Shown piece by piece: positions 49,701 to 59,200 of a DNA stretch of 64,000 bases. The stretch covers positions 26,308,455 through 26,372,454 of the forward strand of contig OY855903.1 in NCBI GenBank assembly GCA_963693305.1, written 5' to 3'. Under the pieces are notes generated by a model, which was given only the letters and a program-made list of their open reading frames with translations, made no database searches and was not told the DNA's origin. A program made the translations under genes and the position numbers. Every line of letters starts with the position of its first letter. The stretch's first letter is position 1. The stretch is from Meandrina meandrites. Taxonomy: Eukaryota > Cnidaria > Anthozoa > Scleractinia > Meandrinidae.

Positions 49701-50760
49701 GGTTTCTTGTGAGATGCCATACCACCTCGATTGGCGCTTCCATGTCAAATTCATCTTCTATGCACTCTGGCATATAAACTCTTATCCCAAGCCAATCTGA
49801 GAAAGGTTTGCCCTTGTTCAGGTGCATTTCTACCTTTTCTAGTTCATCCAATGAGGTTTTCCCAATCCAACTATTTGGCATCTTTTCAAGTTTGTAGAAA
49901 CTCTTGGCCAGATCTCGGGCTGCTTCTGTACTTCGATCTGGTCTGGCTCCTTTGTGCACAGCGATACAGCGCCATAAACACAGGTTATCCCTATAGGTGT
50001 CCAGCGCCACCATTGCTTGTTTTCTCCCCGTGTTTGCTTGTTTACGCAGCCAGTCTGGTAAGGGTCCTGTTCCCATCAATGGCTGGCGGTCTAGCACAAC
50101 CTTTATATCGACGGTGAAATGGGAGTCAAAAACCCACTTTGTATCTGGTCTTTCAATGTTATCCGATTCTAGACGCGCCGCCTCCATTTCCTTTATCCAA
50201 TTCTCCGCGTCCGCGTAAGTTTTCATCCAGGGGGAGCCTTTATTTTGGTAGTAAGTTAGCCTGGTTCCGTCTTCGATGTTTTCAAGAAGATACGAATAGA
50301 CGTGCCTCATGTAAAATGATGTTCCCACGTTCTCCCTTATCTTTTCCATAAACCTTGGTGTGAGATCTTTATTCAGCCCCTCTACGATGCGCCACCTCTT
50401 GTAACGTCTCCCGCTTGTCTCTTCTACCCCCTCATATTCCCTGTCTTCGTACAGATCTAGAATCTCATTCTGATAATCTGTCACCGTTTTCACCTTGTTC
50501 GGTGGAATGGGGTCAAATTGTCTCAGATAAGGTCTTTTGTTCCTATTTCTCGGTGGTGGGATTGGACTGTAAGGTTTTGGTTTAAGCGGGGCTTTTAATT
50601 TTTTATTTACACCTTCTGGGATTGGTTCTTCCAGCAGAGTATTTATTTTTCTTTGAATTGTGGGCGAATATTCTGCAATAAATTTTGATAAAAACCGCAA
50701 ATCTTCGGGATCAAGATTTGCAAGCTCTTCATCCAATGATCTGAGGTCTATGCTGTCCAT
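46726..50760 (-). CDS. Family-B DNA polymerase of element B (1344 aa)
   Basis: Long N-terminal extension; Cys (C261 in NLCLWRC) and His (H370 in NEHAFLIK) in OTU-like spacing; C2HC finger (C386, C389, H402, C406); a YHGCSWHGCPRC cysteine/histidine segment (~487). Exo motifs: YDFEAYG (569), FNSGSYD (670), YYNNLDVAPG (801). Polymerase motifs: GYDANALYLS (914), KLLGNSGYG (1098), MDTDS (1197). Motif spacing and the lack of the SAP head and HNH insert show a lineage distinct from element A's polymerase. TATATACG lies just before the ATG. Confidence 0.93.
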   Translation of the reverse strand: MDSIDLRSLDEELANLDPEDLRFLSKFIAEYSPTIQRKINTLLEEPIPEGVNKKLKAPLKPKPYSPIPPPRNRNKRPYLRQFDPIPPNKVKTVTDYQNEILDLYEDREYEGVEETSGRRYKRWRIVEGLNKDLTPRFMEKIRENVGTSFYMRHVYSYLLENIEDGTRLTYYQNKGSPWMKTYADAENWIKEMEAARLESDNIERPDTKWVFDSHFTVDIKVVLDRQPLMGTGPLPDWLRKQANTGRKQAMVALDTYRDNLCLWRCIAVHKGARPDRSTEAARDLAKSFYKLEKMPNSWIGKTSLDELEKVEMHLNKGKPFSDWLGIRVYMPECIEDEFDMEAPIEVVWHLTRNPAPQFKNIMTIGVFNEHAFLIKDITKLAKTYECIHCHARFTKACNLQRHVERCAQGKTVTHCPGEKVEAPQTAYQKAFYPKQKASKESIQWLEYVAKHWKIIIYHAESGHGGERWIEKSPVDGYNHERKLVLQYHGCSWHGCPRCYPNRGQILSHGTKTAEDLYQATKKRTAHLRKAGYKVIECWSCQWLVPGGADKYGEEPSKPQTKSYPHAILYDFEAYGDKNHRKEPTGNLTIENKHIPISVSVGDTLEREPTHICEKNPKVLVQKFMEELKRREKNIRAKVRAEFMPADIELIPKDQRKKIEEWCDQVPTLGFNSGSYDLNLIKNYFAEQLAGTTNKVRVAKNGSKIMFLLTDRLRFLDIINYLGPGTSYERWVKAYDCKATKSWLPYEWFDSEEKLDYEGLPEYEHWYSKLKKEYVLTREEWEGCKRTFEEKGMRTFKDWLEYYNNLDVAPGLEALEKMKAFYIEKGIDILKDAVSIPGVSLHYLLKGAIERKAELYAPSEEAYDMLKGAVVGGPSLVFTRYHEAGKTRIRSHQYPVPRDGARAAGAAKLCENIQGYDANALYLSTMLNYMPCGKEKVVHYTAHLTDQADHLTEQVDEEQEAADFTQRLKEKSWFGYAEVDIEIPEHLHQKFEEMCPFFHKKEVPANVVPEHMKEYLKATGRKAVESNKKLLGTLSAEKILLYEPLLQWYINHGAEIKRVYRTIDYKPKKIFEWFVKEVTEARRTGDVDKSKALLADIFKLLGNSGYGKLIEALERQTNVIYTKDEKVVDRALRSAYFSDLDEIGAAYELESRKPRITIRRPFQIGIAVYQLAKLRMLQFYYDFLDRYLDRKDFELIQMDTDSNYLAISGKTLEEIVKPEMKVEFEQEKKNWLAWDKWSGRTPGLFKKEFEGERMIALCSKCYYAEHEKYRKLSTKGMSKRQNEINWQRFKAALEGSKDMATNRGFRMRDGNMVTYEQQKLGLSAYYDKRWVLPDGIHTEPLEYHE

Positions 50761-50858
50761 CGTATATAATAGGGAAAAATATTTTTTAATTTTTATTAAT
50801 TGTTGTTAACTTAATGTTGCGTTCCTCTAAATGGCCACCCTTTTGTTCTTTTCTTCCA

Positions 50859-51061
50859 AGTAGTAATATCGGAGTCTGACTAAAACTATCGAGCAGCACC
50901 CACCTTTTACCTCTTTCCTAAGGTTTACACTAAGTTTTTAACTTACCGAGCGAGCTTTGTGAGCGAGGTAAGTTGAAAATCCTTAGTGTAAACCTTAGGA
51001 AAGAGGTAAAATTAGGTGGGTGCGCCCGAGGTGGTTTTAGTCAGACTCCGATATTACTACT
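50859..51061. repeat. Element B right terminal repeat, itself a foldback
   Basis: ~203 bp, the inverted counterpart of 34490-34695, again starting AGTAGTAATATC and ending GATATTACTACT with paired halves. The outermost half carries the same CGCCCGAGGTGG sequence as the left outer half. Confidence 0.9.
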
Positions 51062-51230
51062 TGGTGTATTAATGGGAACCGGCAAATTTGCTGCCGGGGG
51101 TAACCTAGTGATGGACAAGCATCCCATCCAGGGGGGAGTAAAAATACTCCTAGTCACTTCATGCTATGGAAACTGGGATAAGCTCTGGCCTGATGGGCCA
51201 CTAGGCTCATATGCAGACTTAACCTACCTT
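51062..51230 (+). mobile_element. Right half of the SINE interrupted by element B
   Basis: It begins with the target duplication TGGTG and continues the SINE body (AATGGGAACCGGCAAATTTG..., CATCCCATCCAGGGGGGAGT). The same body is recognisable at 51660-51780 and 57575-57650 without element B, which shows the joined empty-site structure. Confidence 0.7.
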
Positions 51231-51988
51231 TTAAAGGGGTATGTGTGTGGGGGGGAGGGAGGGAGGGGGAGGTCTAGATCACATTTCATAAAAAAATAAA
51301 ATTGCCGTTTCATGCAATATAAAATTCAAGAAACCAAGATAACTGGCTTTAAAATTAAATGTAACATTGGAGTAGAGTGACTTGCAGCCCAGGAGTGGTG
51401 TACTGGTCAAGCAATTTACTATATAGCCGTTTTCTCAAAATTACCACATAATTTTTGGGAAGGAAAAAAAGAATCATGGTTTACTGTCAAATTTCATGAG
51501 AAGAAAACAACAATCATTTTGCAATTTTTCATGAAAAAAGAGTTGATTTAAGGTACAGGGCTGTGTAACCAAAAATAGCCATATTTTCACAATTCACAGG
51601 AGAAAAAAGAAGCCTTTCACAGATCACAAAAAATCCCTTTACCACCCTCTTTAAGTGCTGTGGGTTCAGTAAATTTAACGCTGGTGGTAAGCTTGCAATG
51701 GGCTAGTATCCCATCCAGGGAGGAGTAAAAAATACTCTCAGTCACTTGATGCTATGGAAACCTTGCCAGCTCTTTTTTCCATAACAAGTACTACCTTCCC
51801 AGCCCTACTCCCAATCTTTGATCAAACCCAATAACTTGTTTCATTTACTTCTCTTCTTTTTGAGAACAAAAGCAACTGTCCTTTCAAAAGCAATACCAAT
51901 TTCTGGCCAAAAGAGAAAATGGGAAACTCATAAAACTCAACTACTACCTTTACAGCTTACTGTAAGTTTAAGAGTAATCTGCTGATGA
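51231..51988. other. Intergenic, repeat remnants
   Basis: Contains a further SINE body fragment (about 51650-51780) and AT-rich sequence. No gene seen. Confidence 0.5.
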
Positions 51989-52654
51989 TCACCATTTTGA
52001 CATGGTATGCTTATCAGTGGTTGTGGTTTGTAACCTCGGAAAACTATTCCGGGAATTTAGCAATAGCCTGAAGCGTTTATGCATACCAAGAAGTCTTGCA
52101 GTTTTCTGAATAGTTTCTTTAGCCAAATCAATGTCCTTTTCACTTGCTACCACGACCTCCAGCTCCCCGACTTGATAGCCAAAACTTGCTTGATCTAAGT
52201 CAATCAAAACTCCGTTTGGCATCTCATACACAGTTCTGTGCGTTGTGAAACGTGCGATCTGACAGCAACATGTGTTTTGTATAATGTCCTCAACAGACGA
52301 GCATGTAGCTCGGTCAACATTTGAATAAAGAGCTGTCAGTACTCTAAGAAGTTCGTTTACAATCTCTGCTTCATCTTCAATTTCACAATTGCTTTCGATC
52401 CAGGATTCATTTTCCAGTTTCTGAATTTTTAGTTCCCATTTATGACCACGTTTCCTCAACCAACGCCCGCTCAGTGAAAGTTCGTGGTTTGGAGTGTCAA
52501 AGTAAGTATCTGTAAATGAAGTTTGCTGAAGCAGTTTTGCTCCTTTCATCTGTATAAGTGTCTCAAAGTCCGGTGGCACACGAAATTTGCTTTCTACTTC
52601 GAACTTCTGAGGAGATCTCAAAGTTCCGCACTCCAAGTGCAAATCTGCCGCCAT
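51989..52654 (-). CDS. THTPA: Thiamine-triphosphatase-like CYTH protein
   Basis: 221 residues in one exon, close to the usual ~230 of animal ThTPase. The hallmark CYTH motif ExExK is present (EVESKF, about residues 18-23), with the following substrate-tunnel residues in FTDTYFDTP, LSLSGRWLRKR and KWELKIQ, and a VLIDLDQASFGYQVGELEV segment as in ThTPase. It would hydrolyse thiamine triphosphate to the diphosphate with magnesium in the cytosol. Other CYTH triphosphatase activities cannot be excluded. Start chosen at the first ATG in frame before the conserved region. Confidence 0.85.
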   Translation of the reverse strand: MAADLHLECGTLRSPQKFEVESKFRVPPDFETLIQMKGAKLLQQTSFTDTYFDTPNHELSLSGRWLRKRGHKWELKIQKLENESWIESNCEIEDEAEIVNELLRVLTALYSNVDRATCSSVEDIIQNTCCCQIARFTTHRTVYEMPNGVLIDLDQASFGYQVGELEVVVASEKDIDLAKETIQKTARLLGMHKRFRLLLNSRNSFPRLQTTTTDKHTMSKW

Positions 52655-53253
52655 GTTTAAATTGGGACAACAGAGGCTGATGGGAATGATACAATGGCCT
52701 ACCCATCCCTTCCCCCACCCAGCAGGAAATGGCGTCGAAATTTGTCAAGTGTTTCAAAAATAATTCAGTATATACTCTTATTGTGACTAAATTTCGGCAG
52801 AAAATATTCATACAGGTTTAGATTCGCGCTGAGAAAACTAAATTAAGTGAGTATCACCATAACGAATGATATACAAACATTGCTAACAATGGGAGGGGTG
52901 GTAAATTTTTGTTCCTGTATGGGAGTGTGGGTGATTTCTCAGTCGGAAGTGAGAGACGTTTGTTCCACCGAATTAATAATATTTCCTCGTCGTTTTAACA
53001 TTGTTGCATTGACTGTCGTGCTTTTAAAACATCTGCAGAGATGCTTTATTGGATAAACTTTACGACTGGCCGGTAAGACGCCGTAATATTTGCTACAAGA
53101 TCGAACGACTCCTTCGAGAGGTTTCATGTTGTTTTGAAGGGTCGTGTCTGCGGATGATCTTGATTTGAGCGAACTTGATCAGGACACGGAAAAAGAAGGA
53201 GGAAAACTAGCCTCAAGAGACATTGTTGTGGTTAAAAAGAGCTGTGTACGATA
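52655..53253. promoter_or_regulatory. Shared head-to-head promoter region of THTPA and ELMO
   Basis: About 600 bp separate the two divergent start codons. It must hold both promoters and 5' UTRs. No specific element was recognised. Confidence 0.4.
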
Positions 53254-56200
53254 ATGTCGGTGGTGCGTGGACCTGCACAAGTAAAGCTTGCCATAGAGAA
53301 GGAAGGTCAACTTCCACTCCTCACAACATTTGACCAGGTATACAGAGCTCCCAAACAGAAAACATACCTTCATTTTGTTTGGTTTCTGCTTACCTAGATT
53401 ACATTAGTTCAACTTAGATTTCATTGTCCCGTTGTTTATGTGATAACAAATGGCAATTATTCAAAGCCATATCGCTAATAAACACCATGTTTCCTTTAAT
53501 AGAGTCGGCCATTAGATGAAATTGTCCGAGATGTATGCTCAACGTAAGTATGCATGCTTTCTATCAACCGGCAAGTTTAAACGAACAGGTGCAATATTCA
53601 TCCCTTTCTATTTGCTAAAGGAGTAAGAGACAGTCAAAATAACTTACTTTCTGTTTGCCTCTGATCTAATCTATTAAGCTCCTTGGGGTGGGGGTAATTA
53701 GAGAGGGATGTAGAGGGGGGCCGGGGGGGGGGGGGGCGGTATTTAATGAAGAAAGTGCTAAACTATGGTTTCTCCAAGGGAAAATATATTAGTTGGAGAA
53801 ACGGTAGGCTCAATTACCAGCCGCTGTTTGGGGAATGAGCCCGCGCTCCTCCCCGAAAAGACGGCTTGACGCATGGATTGACCATTGTTGATTTCCACCA
53901 ATCAGAAGGTCGCCTGCTCAAATCGTGCAGGCAGAATAAATTATTTTTCTGGATGAGATTTCAAAACAATGAATGCTGGAGTGTACTTTGACAAGGCATG
54001 CGTTCATGTTTTGGAGCGCTTTAACTTTAAACCTGGTAGATTTACAACAAGAAAGCATTAGAGGAGCTGGATAATGGTTATAATTATTTTGTAATTCAAC
54101 CTACAGTCAGAACCGGTGGCTATCTGGTTATTGACATCGTGAAACAGACGGCGACATTCATTCCATTGCGGAGCCATCGCTGTTGTGAGCTGTTGGAGCC
54201 ACAACTAGATTCGCGTCTCTTTAAAACAAACTCTATAGCTACTACGTGGTTAAGGTACAGCAGTCTCTTGTGAAGCCGGACAAAGATAAATATTCCATCC
54301 ATGATAAGATACAACACATCTTCCAAGATTTGGAAGACGAAAAAAAGAAAGAAAGAAAACGAAAACGAAAAGCCCACAACATGGCGTGACATTTTCTCAG
54401 TTGGTCACGCATAGTGTCGCCCTTATCAACAAATGAAAGCTAACAGCAAGCAAATAGGAGTGGAACTAACTGCAAGCAAACCAGAGTGGAACTAACCGCA
54501 AGCAAACCAGAGTGGAGCTAACCGCAAGCAACTCGATATTTTAACTCGAACTCGAAATTCTAACTCGAACTCGAAATTTTTAACTCGAACTCATGAAATC
54601 GACAGATCCCAGTCTGATTATCGGATGTCACGTTACAAGAAAATGCAACTTTTGTTGAACAATCATTCATCAACACTGAAGTTGTCAGCTATGAGATACG
54701 AATGATGCAGGTTTCACTCCCAACTGAGTTTGCACCCACCGAGTTCGCTCCCAACCTTTTTTGAGTTCGCCCCCACCGATCACTAACATAGTCACGCTTT
54801 TCCCACGCTTAAAGAACAGGAAATATTCTAGATAGTAAGCGTACTTGGGAGTGAACACGGTAAGTGTTCTCTGAAAGTTGGGTGTGAACTTGGCAGTGTG
54901 AACACAATTGGGAGCGAAACCTCCTGTTACCGTAAGCTACTTTTATTTACCTTAATTTTTTGACCCCTTCTGAAACGTCATTGCTTCTGCATGCACTGCA
55001 TGCCATTTATTATCCGCAGGACCATGGGCCCAGCACGGTTCTTGCTCTGCACTGGATCTATTATTAACCACGCGGCCATGGGCCGAGCGCGGTTCTTGCT
55101 CTGCACGGGATTTATTATTATTTTTCGTCGTTTTTTTTTTGTCGGTGACCAGACGCAAACCTCCACTCGGCCAAATCGTGATTAGAGCTTTGAAATCACG
55201 CAACCTGTGATGTTTATTCGCCAAAAGCTGTAGAAACATTAATGTACCGAAAATGTTGCGGATATTGTTTTCTTTATTGTGTATAAAGTATATTTTATTT
55301 GATTTTATCGAAGCGTTGGATTCAAAGCGAATGTTGAATACACTGAAAAAGGTATTACGTCAGCCATGGAATGCGCTGATGTTGCAGGTTTCACTTTCGT
55401 TACATGACAAATAACATTGTGTTCCATTTGCATGTTTATGTCGGCAGAAGCGATGGTCATTAATTTAATTTGTTTCCTCTTCTGCGAGTATTTCTTGTGG
55501 GTTTGGGCAATCAAAGTGAATTCTTTGGCTATTTCCTTGAAGTGAGTTCAAATATTTGAAAGGAAATAAAATATTTGCTTAAGTAAACAATTGAGTGTGC
55601 CCAAACGTGCAGGGGTTACGTCATTAGAAGGGAAAAACCCCCAAGCTAAAGATAGCCGGTGACAACGTAAACCTCGGATTGTGTGACAAACGTTACTACT
55701 TTGCTAGTCCTTTACTCATAATGCAAACAGATTAAATTTAACTGTGACTTTTGAGAAAGAAGGCTGTTAATTAGCCAAAAATATAAGCGCGGTTTTAAGT
55801 TGCTATAGCAACTTCTTGTTATTATTTGTTTTTGTTTTAAATTTGTTTTTTGTCAGTAACTAGACCCAAACCTCCATTAGCACTCTGCCAAATTGTGATT
55901 TGGACATTGAATCACGTAACCTGGGATGCTTATTCACCAAAAGCACATATTACATCGGCCGTAGAACGTGCTGACGTTGCAGCTTTCACTTTCGCTATGT
56001 GACAAATAAGATCGTGCTTATTCTGCAAGTTTATTTCACCAAAAGGGATGGTCAATAATTTATTTGCAATTTTGCGAGTATTTCTTGTGGGTTTAGGCAA
56101 TTGAAGTGAATTCTTTTGCTGTTTCATTGAAGTGAGTTCAAAGATTTGAAGGAAAATTACAGTCAAAACAGCTCATTAACAAGCATTCATATCAAGGGTG

Positions 56201-59200
56201 AATTAAATCTTGATTGTTGTCTAGCTTCATGTGAGGAGCACGTGGGAATTTGACAAAAATTTGCATAATTTCAACATCTACTTGTCAATCGTCAGATGTA
56301 ACACAGTGTTTTCTCATCATTTTAATCACCACTTGCTTTTTTCAACCCCTCTTAGTGCTCAAAAAATTGGACAGTTACATCAGACTTCATTTGTAACTGC
56401 TCTTAGCTAAACCTACCAATCACAACAGTGATATAACGAATTACCATATGATTAACAAGTTGGTGATATATTCCATCAGTTTTATGACAGCATGGAAACA
56501 GCAACAGAGGAGCAATGCATTTAAGTGCATGCAATTGACATGGGAATGGTGTATCCAATTATATACAGTAAAGTTGTAACTAAAACTGACACTGAAACTG
56601 GGCACCCATACATATGATCATGTGAAGGAATCAGAATGACTAATTTTTGTCATAAAAATTTATTATTGTAGTACCTGTAATTCTTTGGTAGTTTTAATTA
56701 TATATTAATCTATCTTGTGCTTGATATTTTAGAATTTACATGTATGCAGTGAACAAAACAGAAATTTTCTTTCTTAAAACTGTGATATAACGCGGTGTCT
56801 TTGTAACCAATCAAAGTGCATGTGGTAACAATCTGATAAATCATAGCAACAGATGTGAAAGCTACATATAAGTTTAACCATACATCATAGTCTGTGTCAT
56901 AAAACAAAGTGGACATTTTATTTAAATTGTTTAGTTCCAGAAAAATATTCATACAGCCTCCCCCCCCCCCCACCTCCCACCCCCACAGAAGGGTGTTGTC
57001 CTATGATCTCCCGTACCCATCTGGAAATTCAAATTTTAATTTAGCTTTAGTAATCAACTGCCTTATTTATATGGAGGATGGATGCCTGGGATATCCAGGG
57101 GGCTCCACTGAGGTCAGCCCCCCCCCCTCCCCCCAAGATGAAAAACAATCCCATGGCTGACAATCCCCATAAGTTTTTAATTTACAATTTGTGTTTGTTG
57201 CTAATTAATTAACACACACAGTCAGATCTATCTGAACTGCTCATAGATATTTTTGTTTGTCTTTCCAGCTGGACTTTGCCAATTCCAGAGCAGTATGCTT
57301 TCCAGTATGCTGACTACAACTGTTACATAACTGAAGAAGTAAGTAAATAATTTTTGTTGTAACTACCAGTAACATAAAACTAAATAATGTGGTATTGCAT
57401 GCATGCCTGTATTTAACTGGCAGGTATTGAACATGAACATGTACCTTTAATCAGTATTATTCAATCTCATCACAGAAGGCATGTTGTCCTGCATGTAATA
57501 ATTAGAATGCTGGACTCTGGCAATATTTGAGTGTTCGAGGGGTCAAACACTTGCTGGGTCACTGTGTTGTACATTTCTAGGTGTACAAATGGGTACCAGC
57601 AAATTTACTGCAGCAGTAATGCTTGGAGTTGGACGCACTCTGAGGGCCTGAGAGCTAGAACTGTAACTGGTTTGTTCTTCTGCTTCTGCTTCAAACTCCA
57701 TCAATCAGGTTTTCACTGGATCATAAGTGATGGAGTCATATTAAGTGGAATCACATGAAAATGGAAATGTTCTGATTCTTCTGACTCCGATTATGTTACA
57801 CTTATGACTCCACTTATAGCGTGAATCTGATTTTCGATTTTCACTTGGTCATAAGCTGTCTCTAGTGAAAACCAGCCTCGAATGAACCACAATGACCTTT
57901 TAATGAACTGCGTGCCATTTAAACACATCTATAAATTATACAGTTAAACCCTCATTAATCTCACCAGGGAATACTTTACTGACTGTTACCATTACCATGC
58001 ATTAACACCTCATGTACATGTAATACATACATGTATTATCAGACAAATTTAATAAATAAATGAACAAACCAAGGAATGAATGAACAAATGAACCAACAAA
58101 CAAATGACTAAATATACATAGTTGGGGCAATTGATAAAATGCTGGCACAAAAACATAGAAACCCATGTAGGACTAAGAGGGCCCATGGCCATTAGTTTCA
58201 TAGGCTTAATCCCGTCACCTTTTGGTAAGTTAGTCATTTACATTGCTTTAATATTTTACATGTTCTCTCCATGTAGAACCGAAAAGGAATAAAGAATGGG
58301 GCAGTACTAAAGCTCACGCTCTCACCGGTAAGTTCTTTTTGAAGTACCTTTTTTTTAAAAAAAAATCCATGATTACAAATAAATTTCCAATGTTTTTTTT
58401 TTTGATATATGCTTTCAGAACAAGGCCTGTTTACACAGGCGATTTTTGTCGCACAACTCAATGCAATTTTTATCGCACCGAAGTTGCATCAAGTTACGAA
58501 CATGTTCGAAACTTGATGCAACTTTGGCGCGACAAAAATTGCATCGAGTTGCGCGACAAAAGTCGCCTGTGTAAACGGGCAGAAAAGTGTTTTTGTTTCA
58601 ATAATTGAAGCCATGTTTGTTGTTATCGTGCAGGCCAAACTAGCACAGGAAATATTTGAACGTTTGCAATCATCTAACCCTGAAGAAAAAAAGAACGCTT
58701 TGTCAACTTTATCCAGTATATCAGAGGTAAGGTGGCTATCCGAGGCATTGTGAAAAAATTAGTTGGGTGACCAATTTAAACTGGTTAAAAAATTAATTAA
58801 AAGTGTAATTAGCTGTTTAGGAAACATTTTCAGAATTGATTACTAATTTGTTACAGTTTTTGAATGATGAAAAATGGAAAAGGAAAACTGATTAGTTTAA
58901 TAGATTTGGAGAGGATGTTTTTACTTTTATAACTTGTTGTTACTTATTTTCACGGGAACTTGATTTTGCAAAAATGAAATAGGCACATTTTGCAGGGCTT
59001 AATATTTGTGCTTTTGCCAAAAATATGTTAAAAACATATAAAAAGATTCAATAAAAAAATGTTCAAAATAAATTTTTTGTGGGTCTTTAATTTTGCAATT
59101 TTTTTTTTAAATCGTGAAAATCAGGAAAATTGAGTCCTGTGAAAGTAAGTAACAATAAGACTGACTTAAAATGACTTTTCTGGCAGTTTCAAATTCATGA

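Larger units (their letters stand above)
34490..51061. mobile_element. Element B: Polinton/Maverick (adintovirus-like) transposon, 16.6 kb
   Basis: A complete element with ~200-bp palindromic terminal repeats, a 5-bp duplication (TGGTG), integrase, family-B polymerase, packaging ATPase, capsid and penton candidates, adenovirus-type protease, parvovirus-type PLA2 and collagen-like fibre. Gene directions alternate in blocks, with several divergent pairs sharing one TATATA motif. It interrupts a SINE. All large reading frames are open; the protease start is the only irregularity. Confidence 0.93.

Noticed and set aside
46753..50351. Numerous + strand open frames opposite the element B polymerase
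   Set aside because: They are shadows of a 1344-codon gene with all catalytic motifs present.
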